From: CALJUZ01 sp003387805
GTDB lineage: Bacteria > Bacillota > Limnochordia > Limnochordales > ZCTH02-B6
Length of the DNA: 20,938 bases
Assembly (NCBI GenBank): GCA_937975235.1
Contig: CALJUZ010000065.1
Coordinates: forward strand, 1-20,938
Reading direction: 5' to 3'
A program made the translations under genes and the position numbers. How positions within the stretch are numbered: the first letter of the stretch is position 1; each line of letters begins with the position of its first letter. The notes beneath the pieces were generated by a model. That model ran no database searches. It was given only the letters and a program-made list of their open reading frames with translations, and was not told where the DNA came from. Positions 7,350 through 14,622 of the stretch are shown piece after piece.

Positions 7350-8245
7350 CCTTCGGGCGGTGCGCCGCCCTCCGTCTTTGCGGGAACCGGGGGATCCCGG
7401 TCCTCATCGCCGGGCCAGCGGGACCGCACGGGGGTGTCGTCCACCTGGGCAGCCGGGCGGTGTTCCCCGTGCCCCTCGGCCGGGCGGTCCGGCATCCGTT
7501 CGGCGACGTCCGCATTCGCGCCGTTGGCCCGGGCGCGCGGCTCCTCGCCGGCGGCCGCCCGGCGTTGCTCCGGGTCGTCGGGCGCGAGGCGCGGGCCTTG
7601 GTCGCCGGCCGCGGGGCGGTCCTGGTGGCCGCCGGCGGGGCGCCGCACCGTCAAGGCCCGGCGCAGCCGCTCTCTCCACGAACCTTCGGCCGGCCCCGGT
7701 GCGCCGCGAGCCGAGTCTTCCTTGTTGTTTTCCCGCTGCGCCTGCCGCCGTTCTTTCAGATACGTGACGGCCACGTCTTTCACGATGGTGGCGTCCTCGC
7801 CGATGGCGACCACCAGGTGGGAAGGCAGGGCGGCCTGGCCCCGGAACAGGTCCTGGATGAGGCCGCCGGAGACCAGCAGCGTTTCCAGACGCCCTGATTC
7901 CGTGTTGATGGTGAATTCGTCCACGTCGCCCACGAAGACGCCGCCTTCGGTCAGGATGGGACTGTTGTAGATGCGGCGCTGCGAGCGCAGCGCCTCCTCC
8001 ATGTCCGGGAGCCGCGACAGAGGCGCGATGGCGTCGGTGCCCCGCACGGTGACCGCGTGCTCGCCGATGGCGTGCACGTGGCGGAAGGGCAGGCAGCGGG
8101 GCTCCCGGCCCAGCCGGGTGGCCAGCAGCAAGCCCACCACTTTGCGGGCGTCGGCGTCCACCAGCAGGCGGCTGACCCGTCCGACCACCCGTCCCCGGGC
8201 GATGTCGTACACCGGCATGCGGCTCAGCCAGCGGCTCTCGGCCAA
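7346..8245 (-). CDS. Double PRC-barrel domain protein with disordered tail
   Basis: PRC-barrels are small beta-barrel adaptor domains found in RimM, photosynthetic reaction centres and stand-alone proteins such as Bacillus YrrD; their partners are usually unknown. Two copies are recognisable: residues about 7-73 (PVYDIARGRVVGRVSRLLVD...) and 92-162 (IYNSPILTEGG-VFVGDVDEF...). Residues 165-299 are charged, rich in Arg, Pro, Ala and Gly, and likely disordered. There is no signal peptide or membrane helix. The start is TTG at 8245, supported by AAGGGGAGG with an eight-base spacer; no ATG is as well placed (the first in-frame ATG is residue 10). The gene converges on ysxC and its stop overlaps that gene's stop. 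The DUF2007-type gene lies 213 bases upstream on the same strand. The domain call is firm; the cellular role is unknown. Confidence 0.8.
   Translation of the reverse strand: MAESRWLSRMPVYDIARGRVVGRVSRLLVDADARKVVGLLLATRLGREPRCLPFRHVHAIGEHAVTVRGTDAIAPLSRLPDMEEALRSQRRIYNSPILTEGGVFVGDVDEFTINTESGRLETLLVSGGLIQDLFRGQAALPSHLVVAIGEDATIVKDVAVTYLKERRQAQRENNKEDSARGAPGPAEGSWRERLRRALTVRRPAGGHQDRPAAGDQGPRLAPDDPEQRRAAAGEEPRARANGANADVAERMPDRPAEGHGEHRPAAQVDDTPVRSRWPGDEDRDPPVPAKTEGGAPPEG
7355..7378 (+). terminator. Probable terminator after ysxC
   Basis: GGGCGG-TGCG-CCGCCC (7355-7370) forms a perfect 6-bp stem with a four-base loop, followed by TCCGTCTT. It lies just past the ysxC stop, within the 3' end of the convergent gene. 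The T-run is imperfect. Confidence 0.45.
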
Positions 8246-8458
8246 AGCGACCGCCTCCCCTTGCAGAGTCAGTTATGCATATGGGACGGGCGTGTCGGGT
8301 ATGACACCCGGCGTCGTCGCGTCGCTGCGGCCAGGAGGTTTGCCGGGGCGCGAGGGTACCGAGCCGGCGCGGGCCCGGTTGGTCCGGGCCGTGCAGTGCG
8401 GTACAATGAGGGAGGGCCTGTGGCGGGCGTCCCGGGCGATTGAACCTTCAGGGCGGCG
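8246..8458. other. Gap between the DUF2007 gene and the PRC-barrel gene
   Basis: This 213-base gap should hold the promoter of the minus-strand PRC-barrel gene, but no convincing -35/-10 pair is visible on that strand. A GTGTC/GACAC inverted repeat (8292-8307, six-base spacer) lies just upstream of an AT-rich patch (8270-8283) and could be an operator. A plus-strand promoter-like pair lies at 8379-8407. Confidence 0.35.
8379..8407 (+). promoter_or_regulatory. Candidate plus-strand promoter antisense to the DUF2007 gene
   Basis: TTGGTC (8379-8384), 17 bases, then TACAAT (8402-8407): a good sigma-A-like pair on the plus strand. Transcription would run antisense through the DUF2007 gene toward the HAD gene 470 bases on. 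Confidence 0.4.
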
Positions 8459-8764
8459 TCAGCGGGACACGTCGCCGTCATCCGGACCGTCGTCCGCGCC
8501 GGCCCCGCCCGCGGGATCGCCGGGTTCAGCGCCGTCGTCGCCGGCCGGCGCTTCCAGGAGCCGCCGGGCCTCGGCCAGCCACGGCTCCGGAACGAAGATG
8601 CGCACACGGGCCAGGTCCCCGAAAGTGAGGCCGTACACCTCCGCCACGGCCTCGCCGGAACGCTGCACAGGAATGCCGGCCGATTCAAGGCGGCCCTGGA
8701 CCAGGGCGGCTTCGATGGAGTTGGACGCCGTGCAGAGCAGGCGCCAGCGGGTCGGAGTGTTCAT
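8459..8764 (-). CDS. DUF2007-type small protein (putative signal-transducing)
   Basis: A 101-residue protein. Residues 6-72 match the pattern of the DUF2007 family as I know it: an N-terminal WRLLCTASNSIEAALVQGRLESAGIPV strand-helix unit, then AEVYGLTFGDLARVRIFVPE and a helix with AEARRLL. The family resembles a ferredoxin-like, ACT/PII-like fold and is often labelled a putative signal transducer, without a proven activity. Residues 74-101 are an acidic Gly/Pro/Asp tail. The ATG at 8764 has only a weak, distant GGGAAAG upstream. It is divergent from the HAD gene (111 bases between starts) and upstream of the PRC-barrel gene on the same strand. Function unknown. Confidence 0.72.
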   Translation of the reverse strand: MNTPTRWRLLCTASNSIEAALVQGRLESAGIPVQRSGEAVAEVYGLTFGDLARVRIFVPEPWLAEARRLLEAPAGDDGAEPGDPAGGAGADDGPDDGDVSR

Positions 8765-8875
8765 GATACATTCATTCTTTCCCGACGCGGCGGCTCCTTG
8801 TGCACCCGCCGCGCGGCGGCGCGCGGTTTCCGAGCCGGGGTGCGCCGGACGGTACGACACAAAGGAGGACGCAGG

Positions 8876-9679
8876 TTGCCGGACGTTTTGGAACGGCGCC
8901 GCTTCAAGCTGGTGGCGCTGGACATCGACGACACGCTGGTGGGGCGGGACCAGACCATCGCGCCCGGGGATTTGGCCGCGATCAGGCGCTGCATAGAGGC
9001 GGGCGTGGAGGTGGTGCTGGCCACCGGCCGCACGCGGCCGACGACGCGCCCCATCGCCGAGCAGATCGGCTATGACGTCGCGACCATCTGCAACACCGGC
9101 GCCATCACGTACGACGCCCGGGGCGGCGTGCTCCGCCGTCTCACCGTGCCTTTCGACCTGGCCAGGGAAATGCTGGCGGAAATGAGGAAGGACGACATCC
9201 CGGTGCGGGTGGACGCCGCCGGCCGGTTTCTGTTCTCTCACAAGCCCCTCTTGACCCCGCCGGGCCTCGAAGGAGAGATCGTGCCCGACGTGGCCGAGCG
9301 GCTCCCGTCCGCGCCGGACCAAATCATCGTCTTCGGCCGCCAAGAGAGCGAGTGGGTCATCCGGCGCTTCAGCTACTTGGAAGGCGAAGTCCAGCTCCTG
9401 GTCCTGCCCAGCCACGACGAGCCGTACGTGGTGCACATTTTGCACCCGCGGGCGACGAAAGGGGCCGCGCTCGCGGAGTACTGCCGCCTGCGCGGCATCG
9501 AGCGCCGTGAAACCATCGCCTTCGGCGACTCCCTGAACGACTTCAGCCTGCTGAGCTACGCGGGCCTGGGCGTGGCGGTGGCCGACAGCGAGCCGCGCCT
9601 GAGGCTGGTGGCCGACAAGGTGATGGAGCCCCACGAGACGCTGGCCGACGTCCTGGAAATGTTCGTGCTCAACGGCTGA
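8876..9679 (+). CDS. Cof-type HAD-IIB family hydrolase
   Basis: A haloacid dehalogenase-superfamily phosphatase, subfamily IIB (Cof type), probably cytosolic and acting on small phosphorylated metabolites such as sugar phosphates, nucleotides or cofactor precursors. The 267 residues are normal. Motif I is DIDDT with nucleophile Asp16 and acid/base Asp18, motif II Thr50 (LATGRT), motif III Lys195 and motif IV GDSLND with Asp218 and Asp222. The C2-type cap lies between about 80 and 185. TTG at 8876 is preceded by AAAGGAGG with a seven-base spacer, a near-perfect site that fixes the start; the upstream in-frame ATG at 8798 would include it as coding. Divergent from the DUF2007 gene. Substrate cannot be read from sequence; nearness to phosphofructokinase is only suggestive. 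Confidence 0.9.
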   Translation: MPDVLERRRFKLVALDIDDTLVGRDQTIAPGDLAAIRRCIEAGVEVVLATGRTRPTTRPIAEQIGYDVATICNTGAITYDARGGVLRRLTVPFDLAREMLAEMRKDDIPVRVDAAGRFLFSHKPLLTPPGLEGEIVPDVAERLPSAPDQIIVFGRQESEWVIRRFSYLEGEVQLLVLPSHDEPYVVHILHPRATKGAALAEYCRLRGIERRETIAFGDSLNDFSLLSYAGLGVAVADSEPRLRLVADKVMEPHETLADVLEMFVLNG

Positions 9680-9961
9680 CGCCCGTCCCCGGTCCGGCGG
9701 TCCGCGCCCCGCAATTCCCTTGCCGCGTCTTGCGCGGGTTTGCAGGATGGATAAATCCTCCGTCGAACGTACATTCAGATACTGTCCCCATGCGCGGGCG
9801 CGGCCGTTGACGGACGCGGCCGGGCCGGCGGCCGGCGCCTTCGCCGGGCGCGACGGGGACGATTTTCCCGGCGCGGCCGGACGCCGCATTTGCCGCGGAG
9901 GCGGAGCGGGGACGGCGGCGAGTGCGGCCGCCGGGCCGTCAGGGTAGACGAGGTGATGCCT
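9680..9961. other. Gap upstream of phosphofructokinase with an AT-rich island
   Basis: A 282-base gap without a supported gene. Positions 9738-9785 are clearly richer in A and T than the surroundings and hold AGGAT-N6-ATCCT (9744-9759) and CGAAC-GTAC-ATTCA (9764-9777), which is 8 of 10 to the Gram-positive LexA box CGAAC-N4-GTTCG. Possible -10 elements are GATAAA (9750-9755) and GATACT (9779-9784), with no clear -35. This is the likely promoter region of the phosphofructokinase gene. Confidence 0.35.
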
Positions 9962-10933
9962 TTGAGACGCATTGCGGTGCTCACCAGCGGCGGCGACGCG
10001 CCTGGAATGAACGCGGCCATCCGCGCGGTGGTGCGCATGGGGATTGCCGCCGGTTTGGAAGTGTACGGGGTGCGCAACGGGTTTGCCGGCCTGATGGCGG
10101 GCGAGATGGAACGCATGACCGCCCGCGACGTAGGCGGCATCATTCAGCACGCCGGCACCATTTTGCGGAGCGCCCGCTCGCCCGAGTTCCGGGAGGAGGC
10201 GGGGCGCCGCAAGGCGCTGCGGAAGCTGAGCGAGCGGGGCATCGACGGGCTGGTGGTCATCGGCGGCGGCGGCAGCCAGTCGGGCAGCCTGGCGCTGCAC
10301 GAGATGGGCTTTCCGGTGGTCGGCGTCGCGTCCACCATCGACAACGACATGTACGGCACCGACATCGCCATCGGCACCGACACGGCCCTCAACATCGTCA
10401 TTGAAGCCATCGACCGGCTGAAAGCCACCGCCTCCTCGCACAACCGGGGGTTCTTGGTGGAGGTCATGGGCCGGGACAGCGGCTACATCGCGCTGATGGC
10501 CGGCATCACCGGCGGCGCGGAGGCCGTCATCATACCGGAAGTGGACATCGATCCGGATACGGTGGCCAAAGAGCTGGTGGACGCGTACGCCCGGGGCAAA
10601 GCCCACGCCCTGCTGGTGGTGGCCGAAGGCGCGAAGCTGAGCGCGGACGAGCTGGTGAAGTATTTCGAAGAGCGCAAGGCGGAGATCGGCTTCGAGCTGC
10701 GGGTGACGGTGCTGGGGCACGTGCAGCGGGGCGGGCGGCCCACGGCCTTTGACCGCAACCTGGGCACCCGCCTGGGCGCGGAGGCGGTGCAGGCTCTGCT
10801 GGACGGGGACTACGGCCAGCTCATCGGCTGGATCAACAACCGTCCGGCCCGGACGCCGCTGGCGGAGGTGGCCGGCCGGGTGAGATACGCGGACCCGGCT
10901 TTGTACGAGCTGGCCCGGGTGCTGGCCCGGTAG
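9962..10933 (+). CDS. pfkA: 6-phosphofructokinase family protein, divergent nucleotide motif
   Basis: Phosphofructokinase phosphorylates fructose 6-phosphate to fructose 1,6-bisphosphate in glycolysis. The protein starts RRIAVLTSGGDAPGMNAAIR, canonical for the family, and keeps catalytic TIDND (Asp127, Asp129), the MGRDSGY segment and GHVQRGG. At 323 residues it has the bacterial length. The nucleotide-binding motif is GGGGS (101-105) instead of GGDGS, so the Mg-nucleotide-contacting Asp103 is Gly. The PGTIDND segment is ASTIDND. Phosphoryl donor (ATP or other) and allostery are therefore open. The TTG at 9962 has GAGGTG six bases upstream and gives the standard N-terminus; the ATG at 9956 abuts that Shine-Dalgarno directly but remains a possible start. 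It stands alone, followed by a large hairpin. Confidence 0.9.
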   Translation: MRRIAVLTSGGDAPGMNAAIRAVVRMGIAAGLEVYGVRNGFAGLMAGEMERMTARDVGGIIQHAGTILRSARSPEFREEAGRRKALRKLSERGIDGLVVIGGGGSQSGSLALHEMGFPVVGVASTIDNDMYGTDIAIGTDTALNIVIEAIDRLKATASSHNRGFLVEVMGRDSGYIALMAGITGGAEAVIIPEVDIDPDTVAKELVDAYARGKAHALLVVAEGAKLSADELVKYFEERKAEIGFELRVTVLGHVQRGGRPTAFDRNLGTRLGAEAVQALLDGDYGQLIGWINNRPARTPLAEVAGRVRYADPALYELARVLAR

Positions 10934-10955
10934 TTCCGGGCCCGGGGCCGGCCGT

Positions 10956-10993
10956 GTCCCGGGGCCGCCGGATCGCGCCGGCGGGCCCGGGAC
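10956..10993 (+). terminator. Long hairpin after phosphofructokinase
   Basis: A 16-base arm pair (10956-10971 with 10978-10993) with one internal mismatch and a six-base loop. It is very stable but has no T-run behind it, so it may terminate with help from factors or protect the 3' end. The rest of the gap to livM is described by the inverted repeat at 11066-11092. Confidence 0.5.
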
Positions 10994-11065
10994 AAATCCG
11001 CGGCAGGAAGCCGGGCCGTCGCGTGGAAGTATGCGTCTCAAGCCCCAAAATCATCCAAAGTTGTC

Positions 11066-11092
11066 AGAATGCCGCGTCGTGACGGGCATTCT
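11066..11092. promoter_or_regulatory. Inverted repeat upstream of the liv operon
   Basis: AGAATGCC and GGCATTCT form perfect 8-bp arms with an 11-base spacer, in an AT-richer stretch. A consensus -35 hexamer TTGACA (11116-11121) lies 24 bases further on, but I see no convincing -10 at the right distance from it. The dyad is a candidate operator for livMHKGF. Confidence 0.4.
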
Positions 11093-11176
11093 CGAAACAC
11101 GGCCAATAGACGCACTTGACATGTGGAAAAGGACCATTCCGTCGAGCCGCGCGTTCGGCGGGATTGGGGATGGCCC

Positions 11177-12190
11177 ATGACGCAGCTGATTCAGAGATAC
11201 GAAGAAGAAATGGCGCTGGTGCGGGGCGGGGCCGCCTGGACCGGGCTGGTGCTCCTGTTGGGGGCTCTGGCGGCTCTGCCGTGGCTTCTGCCCGGCTATT
11301 ACGTTTACATCCTCAACTTCGTGGGCATCAATGTCATCGTGGCCATCGGCCTCAACCTGCTGGTGGGCTACACCGGCCAGATTTCCCTGGGACACGTGGG
11401 TTTTGTGGCCATCGGCGCGTACGCGGCCACCCACTTCATCCGCGCCACGGAGGCCAGCGGCGTCGTCGCGGCCCTGGGCGGGCCGTTTTGGATGGCCGTC
11501 TTCATCGGCGGCGCGGCCGCGGCGGTGTTCGGCGTGCTGGTGGGGCTGCCGGCCATTCGCCTGGAAGGGCCCTACTTGACCATCGTCACCCTGGGCTTCG
11601 GTTTGGCCGTGCAGCAGATTCTCATCAACTGGCCCGCGGTGTCCGGCGGCCGCATCGGCATGTTCGTGCCGCAGCCGGCGCTGGGGTCCTTCGTTCTGGG
11701 CAGCGACCGCAGCCTGTACTACCTGGTTTGGACCGTCGTCATCGGGATGAGCCTGGTCGCCTTTAACTTGACCCGCTCCCACGTGGGGCGGGCCTTCATC
11801 GCGATCCGCGACAGCGACATCGCCGCCGAGGTGACGGGTGTCAACCTCAAGTACTACAAGACGCTGGCCTTCGCGGTCAGCGCGTTTTACGCCGGCGCGG
11901 CCGGGGCGCTCCTGGCGTACGTCATGCAGTACCTGGAGCCGACCATGTTCAACCTGTACGAGTCCATCTACTACCTGGCCATGGTGGTGGTGGGCGGCCT
12001 GGGCACCATTCCGGGCGCGATGTTCGGCGCGGTGCTGCTGACGCTGCTGCAGTACGGCTTGTCCCACGCCCAGGAGTATCTGCCCGTCATTTACGGCGGC
12101 ATCGTCATCCTGGTGATGGCGCTGGAGCCCATGGGGCTGTACGGGCGCTGGCTGAAGATCAAGCTGTGGATGAAGACGTGGCCCATGTGA
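11177..12190 (+). CDS. livM: Branched-chain amino acid/amide ABC transporter permease LivM
   Basis: LivM-type inner-membrane permease of the HAAT family. It pairs with LivH to form the channel energised by LivG and LivF. The 337-residue product has about eight to ten hydrophobic segments, the family hallmark NLLVGYTGQISLGHVGFVAIGAYA near the second helix, and the cytoplasmic loop RAFIAIRDSDIAAEVTGVN that contacts the ATPases. The ATG at 11177 follows GGGGA at six bases; a GTG at 11123 would add 18 residues of unlikely polar sequence. First gene of a five-gene operon in which LivM precedes LivH, the reverse of E. coli. Substrate within the class (Leu/Ile/Val, urea, short amides) cannot be decided. 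Confidence 0.93.
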   Translation: MTQLIQRYEEEMALVRGGAAWTGLVLLLGALAALPWLLPGYYVYILNFVGINVIVAIGLNLLVGYTGQISLGHVGFVAIGAYAATHFIRATEASGVVAALGGPFWMAVFIGGAAAAVFGVLVGLPAIRLEGPYLTIVTLGFGLAVQQILINWPAVSGGRIGMFVPQPALGSFVLGSDRSLYYLVWTVVIGMSLVAFNLTRSHVGRAFIAIRDSDIAAEVTGVNLKYYKTLAFAVSAFYAGAAGALLAYVMQYLEPTMFNLYESIYYLAMVVVGGLGTIPGAMFGAVLLTLLQYGLSHAQEYLPVIYGGIVILVMALEPMGLYGRWLKIKLWMKTWPM

Positions 12191-12251
12191 CCGCCGGCGC
12201 CGCCCGGCGCGGGCGGGCGCATGCGCGTCGCGGCCCGGGGAGGCATGACGC

Positions 12252-13127
12252 TTGTTCTTCTGGCAGCTGGTTTTGAGCGGGCTGTCCATCGGCAGCCTGT
12301 ACGCGGTGGTCGGCTTGGGCATCGTGCTGTTGTACCGCACGTCCCGCGTGCTCAACTTCGCGCACGGGGACCTGGCCATGGTGACCACTATGATCGCGTA
12401 CAGTCTGCTGACATCGGCCGGCGTTGTGTTCGCGGGGTCGGTGGCGCTGACGCTGCTGGCCGCGTTCGCGCTGGGATCGCTGTTCTATTTCATCGTCATC
12501 CGGCCGGTGAAGGAAGCGACGCTGCTGGGCCAGATCATCACCACGGCCGGCTTCGCGCTGGTGCTGGGCGGCGCGGCGGTGGTCATCTGGGGCGCCGGCA
12601 CCAAGGCGCTGCCGTTTCCGCTGTCCCGCTTCCGGTTTTACGACGTGTTCGGCCTGCGCATCGATCAGCTCACCATCGGCAGTTTCATCGTCTCCGTCAT
12701 CACCATGCTTCTGCTGTACCTGCTGGTGCAAAAAACCAAGTTCGGCCTGGCCATGCGGGCCGTGTCCCAAAACGACGCGGCCGCCCGGGTGCTGGGCATT
12801 CCCGTGCGGCGGGTCTACGCCGTCACCTGGGGCGTCTCCGCCGTGCTGGGCGCCATCGGCGGCCTGCTGCTGGCGCCGGTGACGTTCGTCAGCCCCACGA
12901 TGATGTTTGATCCGTTTCTGAAGGGGTTCGCGGCCGCGGTGCTGGGCGGGCTGGACAGCTTGCCGGGGGTCATCATCGGCGGCGTCATTTTGGGCGTCGT
13001 GGAGAACGTGTTCGGCGGCTACGTATCCACCGCGTTCAAGTCGACCGTCGCGTTCGTCATGATTATCGCCGTGCTGCTGGTGCGGCCGGAGGGCCTTCTG
13101 GGCCGCAAGTTCCAGCGGCGGGTCTGA
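12252..13127 (+). CDS. livH: Branched-chain amino acid/amide ABC transporter permease LivH
   Basis: Second permease of the HAAT importer, 291 residues, mostly membrane helices. Hallmarks are the N-terminal GLSIGSLYAVVGLGIVLLY helix, RTSRVLNFAHGDLAMV (the LivH NFAHG motif), the ATPase-contact loop MRAVSQNDAAARVLGI, and a C-terminal LLVRPEGLLGRKFQRRV close. The start is TTG at 12252 with GGGGAGG eight bases upstream; an ATG at 12245 is out of frame. It follows livM by 61 bases on the same strand. A stem-loop at its stop separates it from the binding-protein gene. Confidence 0.94.
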   Translation: MFFWQLVLSGLSIGSLYAVVGLGIVLLYRTSRVLNFAHGDLAMVTTMIAYSLLTSAGVVFAGSVALTLLAAFALGSLFYFIVIRPVKEATLLGQIITTAGFALVLGGAAVVIWGAGTKALPFPLSRFRFYDVFGLRIDQLTIGSFIVSVITMLLLYLLVQKTKFGLAMRAVSQNDAAARVLGIPVRRVYAVTWGVSAVLGAIGGLLLAPVTFVSPTMMFDPFLKGFAAAVLGGLDSLPGVIIGGVILGVVENVFGGYVSTAFKSTVAFVMIIAVLLVRPEGLLGRKFQRRV

Positions 13128-13128
13128 C

Positions 13129-13150
13129 GGCGCCGGGCACGCCCGGTGCC
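13129..13150 (+). terminator. Stem-loop between livH and livK
   Basis: GGCGCCGGG-CACG-CCCGGTGCC, a 9-bp stem with one G-T pair, begins two bases after the livH stop. There is no T-run, so partial termination or mRNA processing that raises binding-protein expression over permeases is more likely than full termination. Confidence 0.4.
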
Positions 13151-13203
13151 GGCGGCGGAAGGCCCGGCCGCGCGAGACCGATGAGGGGAGGAAGGAGAAA
13201 AAG

Positions 13204-13232
13204 CGAACAGAATTCGTTATTGTCACGAACAG
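13204..13232. repeat. Short repeats in the livH-livK leader
   Basis: CGAACAG occurs at 13204-13210 and 13226-13232, 22 bases apart (about two helical turns), with TTCGT/ACGAA inverted arms (13213-13217, 13225-13229). They lie in an AT-rich patch of a GC-rich 216-base gap. They may be regulator sites for livK; no clear promoter was seen. Confidence 0.3.
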
Positions 13233-13343
13233 TCAGCCCGAAGGCCGCGGCGGTCCGGCGGTGCAGCCCGCCGCGGCGGCCCGACGGGCGGAGAGGGCGA
13301 GGACGGAAGGCAAGGGCGGACATTTTCAAGGGGGGTAAGAGCC

Positions 13344-14531
13344 GTGCGATTGAAAGTTCGCGCATACGTCGGTTGGTTGCTGGTCACGGTGATGGCGTTG
13401 GGCGTGGCGCTGCCCGCCGCGGCCCAGGAGCGCGGCATTACGCCGACGGAGATCATCCTGGGCACCAGCGCGCCGCTGTCGGGTCCGGCCGCTCCCTGGG
13501 GCGCCACGGCGCGCGGGGCGGAAGCGTACATCCAGTACATCAACGAGCAGGGCGGCATCCACGGCCGCACCATCCGCTTCGTCATCCTGGACGACGCGTA
13601 CCAGCCGCCGCGGGCGGTGCAGAACGTGCGGGCCCTGGTGGAAGGCACGGGCGTGTTCGCCCTGGTGGGCATGATCGGCTCGGCCAACGCCGCGGCGACC
13701 CGGGACTACATTTTCCGCAACGAGGTCGTCTGGATGACGCCGGCCGTGGAGTCGGACCCGTGGATCGGCAATCCCAACATCAGGTACCTGTTCGTGACGT
13801 ACCCGAACTACTATCAGGAGGCGAAAGTCCTCACCCGCTACGCGGTGGAGGAGCTGGGCCTGCGGCGCATCGCCGTCATTTACCAGAACGACCAGTACGG
13901 CGACAACGGCCGCCGGGGCGTCATTGACGCGCTGGCCGAGATGGGCATGGAGCCGGTGGCCGCGGTGCCGTACGAGCTGACCGACGCGGACCTGAGCGTG
14001 CAGGCGCTGCTCATCGGCCAGGCGCAGGCCGACGCGGTCATTTTGTACGCCACGCCCACCCACGGCGCGATGGCCGCGGCCGCCCTGGCGCAGCTGAACC
14101 CGAAGCCGCAAATCCTGTCCTCGTTCACGCTGGCCGATCCCATTATGGCCGCGCTGGCCGGCGAGGCGTGGAACGGCGTCATCGTGCCAAGCTACTTCCC
14201 GTATCCGGACCACGACGAAAAGGTGGCCCGGGTGCTGGAGATTATTCTCGAGCGCAATCCGGATCTGGCCCAGATGTCGTTCAACGCGCTGGCCGGGGTC
14301 ACGTTCCTGGAGCCTTTGCTGGAAGGCTTGCGCCGGGCCGGCCCGGACGTGACCAAGGAGAGCTTCGTGGCGGCTATGGAGAGCATTCAGGACTGGGACG
14401 GCGAGCTGCTCCGCGGCATCTCGTTCGGACCCGGGCGGCGGCAAGGGCTCAACCGCATCTTCCTGGCCCGGATGGTCAACGGCAAGCCGGAGCCTTTGAC
14501 CGACTGGATCGTGTACCCGGTGGAGTTCTAA
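13344..14531 (+). CDS. livK: Branched-chain amino acid/amide-type substrate-binding protein
   Basis: Extracytoplasmic receptor (Peripla_BP_6 fold) that delivers substrate to LivHM. The 395 residues begin with a Sec signal peptide: basic RLKVR, hydrophobic 9-24, cleavage near LPAAAQ (about residue 28). There is no lipobox cysteine. The first lobe has IILGTSAPLSGPAAPWG (38-53) and NEQGGIHGRTIRFVILDD (67-84), typical of the family. GTG at 13344 follows AAGGGGGG with a seven-base spacer. It lies between the permease and ATPase genes. The specific ligand is unknown; the fold serves leucine, other amino acids, urea and short amides. Confidence 0.92.
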   Translation: MRLKVRAYVGWLLVTVMALGVALPAAAQERGITPTEIILGTSAPLSGPAAPWGATARGAEAYIQYINEQGGIHGRTIRFVILDDAYQPPRAVQNVRALVEGTGVFALVGMIGSANAAATRDYIFRNEVVWMTPAVESDPWIGNPNIRYLFVTYPNYYQEAKVLTRYAVEELGLRRIAVIYQNDQYGDNGRRGVIDALAEMGMEPVAAVPYELTDADLSVQALLIGQAQADAVILYATPTHGAMAAAALAQLNPKPQILSSFTLADPIMAALAGEAWNGVIVPSYFPYPDHDEKVARVLEIILERNPDLAQMSFNALAGVTFLEPLLEGLRRAGPDVTKESFVAAMESIQDWDGELLRGISFGPGRRQGLNRIFLARMVNGKPEPLTDWIVYPVEF

Positions 14532-14622
14532 CCGGCCTGTGTGAAGCCGACGGGGCGCGCCGCACCGGCCGCGCCCCGCGGCTTTGACGTCATCACTGAA
14601 CGACGGGGCGGAGCGCGATGTG

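Noticed and set aside
9747..9947. A possible small protein beginning MDKSSVERTF upstream of phosphofructokinase
   Set aside because: No good ribosome-binding site, the first part lies in an AT-rich promoter-like island and the rest is Ala/Gly-rich noise.
8765..11041. An open frame antisense to the HAD and phosphofructokinase genes, running into the DUF2007 gene
   Set aside because: Only the last 101 codons (8459-8764) look like a protein family; the rest is a compositional shadow of the plus-strand genes.
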